From assembly GCA_015231715.1 (NCBI GenBank), contig JADGBB010000030.1, positions 1 to 17,390 of the forward strand: a stretch of DNA of 17,390 nt, in the 5' to 3' direction. Positions within the stretch are counted from its first letter, which is position 1, and the number at the start of each line of letters is the position of its first letter. Positions 15,289 through 17,390 of the stretch are shown here, one piece after another. The translations under genes were made by a program, and so were the position numbers. Source of the stretch: Candidatus Omnitrophota bacterium (GTDB lineage Bacteria > Omnitrophota > Koll11 > Tantalellales > Tantalellaceae). Under the pieces are notes generated by a model. It saw only the letters and a program-made list of their open reading frames with translations, was not told the DNA's origin and did no database searches.

Positions 15289-16161
15289 ATGCCAAGTACA
15301 GTAATCAGAGAGTTGTTAGAAAACGGGGTGCATTTCGGTCATCAGACAAATAAATGGAACCCAAAAATGAAAAAGTTTATTTTCGGCAAAAAAAGCGGTA
15401 TATATATTATCGACTTGGAAAAAACCGAAAAAGCTTTGGAAAAAGCCATTGAATTTGTTTATGAAACAGCTAAACAGGGTAAGAAATTACTTTTTGTCGG
15501 AACAAAAAAACAAGCTAAAACCATAATAAGACAAGAAGCCGAACGTTGTGAAATGCCTTTCATAGATGAAAGATGGCTCGGAGGATGTTTGACAAATTTT
15601 AATACAATTTCCAATAGTATAGGCAAAATGGATCAGCTCATGACTAAGCAGAAAAGCGAAGGTTATGAATTGCTACAAAAAAAAGAGCGCGTGACCACGG
15701 ATAAAATAATAGCTAAATTGTTGAAGAACTTTAGAGGCATTCACAAAATGAAAGTGTTGCCTAATGCCGTAATAGTCGTAGATGCGGAAATGGAAAATAT
15801 AGCTGTACTTGAAGCAAGAAAACTCGGGATACCGGTAGTGGCGCTAATAGATACAAATACAGATCCGGATCTGATCGATTACCCTATACCGGGGAATGAT
15901 GATGCGATAAGGTCTATAGGGTATATATGCACAACTTTGGCCGATGCTATCATAAAAGGGGCAAAGGAATTCAACGGAGAAAAAATAACAGTAGCGGAAA
16001 GAAAAAATGAAAAAACTGTAGAAGCAAAAGCTGAAGATGTTCCTGTTGAGATCAAAGTAGAACCAAAAGCAGAAGTAAAAATAGAAAAAAAACAGGAACA
16101 GACTAAAGAAACGGCCGAAATAAGAAAAGAAGATATCGAAGGTGATATCAGCTTAGGATAA
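15289..16161 (+). CDS. rpsB: 30S ribosomal protein S2
   Basis: S2 sits on the 30S head-body junction and is needed to bring S1 to the ribosome in many bacteria. Family motifs are [19 protein letters not shown] at the start, [15 protein letters not shown], and the C-terminal core with [29 protein letters not shown]. The open frame extends back to 15235, but GGGAGGAG at 15279-15286 and the homologous opening fix the start at 15289, giving 290 residues. After the core, about 55 residues form a Glu/Lys/Val-rich low-complexity tail, probably disordered. Tails of this kind vary freely in S2. tsf follows after 22 bases. Confidence 0.96.
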   Translation: MPSTVIRELLENGVHFGHQTNKWNPKMKKFIFGKKSGIYIIDLEKTEKALEKAIEFVYETAKQGKKLLFVGTKKQAKTIIRQEAERCEMPFIDERWLGGCLTNFNTISNSIGKMDQLMTKQKSEGYELLQKKERVTTDKIIAKLLKNFRGIHKMKVLPNAVIVVDAEMENIAVLEARKLGIPVVALIDTNTDPDLIDYPIPGNDDAIRSIGYICTTLADAIIKGAKEFNGEKITVAERKNEKTVEAKAEDVPVEIKVEPKAEVKIEKKQEQTKETAEIRKEDIEGDISLG

Positions 16162-16183
16162 AAGAAAAAAGGGGAAAATAAAA

Positions 16184-16771
16184 ATGAGTACTATGGATGC
16201 AATAAAAGATCTAAGAGAAAAAACTTCTTGCGGCATGATGGAATGTAAGGAAGCATTAAAGGAAGCAGCAGGAGATATAGAAAAAGCAATTGTGATTTTA
16301 AGAAAAAAAGGTGCCGCGAAAGCAGAAAAAAAATCTACAAGAACGGCTAATCAAGGTATAGTCGAAAGCTATATACACATGGGCAGCAAGATAGGTGTTT
16401 TAGTCGAGATAAATTGTGAAACGGATTTTGTTGCTAAGAATGAAGATTTTCAGCAATTTGCTAAAGATGTAGCAATGCAGATAGCAGCGGCACATCCAAA
16501 ATATGTGAGACCGGATGAAGTTCCTTGCGAAGACATTGAAAAAGAAAAAGAAATAGGCAGAAGCCAGATAAAAGGCAAACCTGATAATGTTGTCGAGAAA
16601 ATACTTGAAGGAAAAATATCAAAATACTATGAAGATGTTTGTCTTTTGAACCAGGCATACATAAAAGATCCTAGCTTAAAGATAAAGGATCTTCTTACTA
16701 ATCTTATCGGTAAAATAGGTGAGAACATAGTTATTAAAAGATTTTCCCGTTTTGATGTCGGAGCAGAATAA
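16184..16771 (+). CDS. tsf: Elongation factor Ts, short form
   Basis: EF-Ts is the nucleotide exchange factor that frees GDP from EF-Tu. The N-terminal UBA-like domain (MDAIKDLREKTSCGMMECKEAL) and the EF-Tu-contacting TDFVAKN (80-86) are both present. The product has 195 residues against 283 in E. coli, lacking the second half of the core and coiled-coil region. This compact form is well known, as in Thermus, so it is not a truncation: the C-terminal KIGENIVIKRF motif is intact. AAGGGG precedes the ATG. It lies between rpsB and pyrH in the widespread order. Confidence 0.96.
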   Translation: MSTMDAIKDLREKTSCGMMECKEALKEAAGDIEKAIVILRKKGAAKAEKKSTRTANQGIVESYIHMGSKIGVLVEINCETDFVAKNEDFQQFAKDVAMQIAAAHPKYVRPDEVPCEDIEKEKEIGRSQIKGKPDNVVEKILEGKISKYYEDVCLLNQAYIKDPSLKIKDLLTNLIGKIGENIVIKRFSRFDVGAE

Positions 16772-16805
16772 ATATTAATTGTTTGCGTTAATAAAGCAAG
16801 AGAAA

Positions 16806-17390
16806 ATGGTAAAGAAAAATTTGATATTACTAAAGCTTAGCGGTGAAGCGCTTATGGGGAATTCCGGATATGGAATAGATCCGGAAACCAATCTATCTGT
16901 TGCAAAACAGATAAAAAGCGTGCATAAGGGCGGAACAGGGATAGCCGTGGTTATCGGCGGCGGTAATATTTTTAGAGGAATAAAAGCATCAGCCGCGGGA
17001 ATGGATAGAGCTACAGCCGATTATATGGGCATGCTGGCTACAATGCTTAACGGTTTGGCCCTGCAGGACGCTTTAGAAAAAGTAGGCGTTAAAACACGCG
17101 TTATGACAGCCATAGAAATGCATGAGTTGGCAGAACCATACATAAGAAGACGAGCAATAAGGCATATTGAAAAGGGAAGAGTAGTGGTGTTCGTGTGCGG
17201 TACCGGAAACCCTTATTTCACAACGGACACAGCCGCAGCACTGAGAGCTGTAGAAATAGGCGCGTCCACGATATTTAAAGCGACAAAAGTTGACGGGGTG
17301 TACACCAAAGACCCGGTAAAATTTAAAGACGCAAAAAAATTCAAAAAATTAACGTATATGGAAGTACTAGAAAAACAGCTTAAAGTGATG
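16806..17390 (+). CDS. pyrH: UMP kinase (5' part, runs off the right edge)
   Basis: PyrH phosphorylates UMP to UDP with ATP, the entry step to UTP and CTP, and is a hexamer of the amino-acid-kinase fold. The frame is open from ATG 16806 to the window edge, giving 195 of an expected 235-240 residues. Visible motifs are [11 protein letters not shown] near the start, [11 protein letters not shown], the UMP-binding [13 protein letters not shown], and [15 protein letters not shown] of the nucleotide-binding part. Only a weak purine stretch (AAGAGA) precedes the ATG. It follows tsf after 34 bases; frr is the usual next gene but lies outside. Confidence 0.95.
   Translation, partial: MVKKNLILLKLSGEALMGNSGYGIDPETNLSVAKQIKSVHKGGTGIAVVIGGGNIFRGIKASAAGMDRATADYMGMLATMLNGLALQDALEKVGVKTRVMTAIEMHELAEPYIRRRAIRHIEKGRVVVFVCGTGNPYFTTDTAAALRAVEIGASTIFKATKVDGVYTKDPVKFKDAKKFKKLTYMEVLEKQLKVM

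Noticed and set aside
16184..16771. Truncated tsf
   Set aside because: The short EF-Ts form is well known, and the conserved C-terminal motif is present.

Overview
The window is a dense stretch of core genes from a low-GC, diderm (Gram-negative-type) bacterium. Complete or partial genes for lipid A synthesis (lpxC, fabZ, lpxI, lpxB, an msbA-like exporter), BamA and a Skp/OmpH chaperone imply an outer membrane with lipopolysaccharide. LpxI in place of LpxH, a zinc-ligand S18, short EF-Ts and a glmU-prs-rplY-pth order joined to rpsF-ssb-rpsR-rplI-dnaB fit an uncultured diderm lineage such as Omnitrophota, Elusimicrobiota or relatives. This placement is from gene order and protein style only and is tentative. 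I see no mobile element, CRISPR array, tRNA, rRNA or phage gene, and no gene-free stretch longer than about 190 bases.

Region 1 (2-8713, all +): the 3' part of glmU, then prs, rplY (CTC type), pth, rpsF, ssb, rpsR, rplI, dnaB, bamA and skp. Most gaps are under 35 bases. rpsR and rplI overlap by 29 bases and dnaB and bamA share one base. The run ends at a strong intrinsic terminator (8733-8775). One internal gap, pth-rpsF, holds a perfect palindrome, a possible promoter and a GC-rich hairpin.

Region 2 (8783-15102): lipid A synthesis and export. lpxC begins 7 bases after the terminator's T-tract and is followed by fabZ, lpxI and lpxB (4-base overlap). A Gfo/Idh/MocA oxidoreductase then lies on the opposite strand, followed by an msbA-like ABC exporter on +. 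LpxC deacetylates the first acylated UDP-sugar, LpxI makes lipid X, LpxB makes the disaccharide, FabZ supplies hydroxyacyl-ACP chemistry and MsbA flips the product. The acyltransferase genes lpxA and lpxD, common in such clusters, are absent here. The oxidoreductase and msbA diverge from good sigma70-type promoters, each with its -10 element exactly 8 bases from the start codon, which suggests leaderless mRNAs.

Region 3 (15103-17390): a 186-base leader with a candidate promoter, then rpsB, tsf and the 5' part of pyrH in the widespread S2/EF-Ts/UMP-kinase order.

I did not find a convincing undescribed system. The points most worth checking are the lpxC-adjacent terminator, the leaderless divergent promoter pair, the missing lpxA/lpxD beside a possible GnnA-like enzyme, and unusual active-site residues in GlmU.
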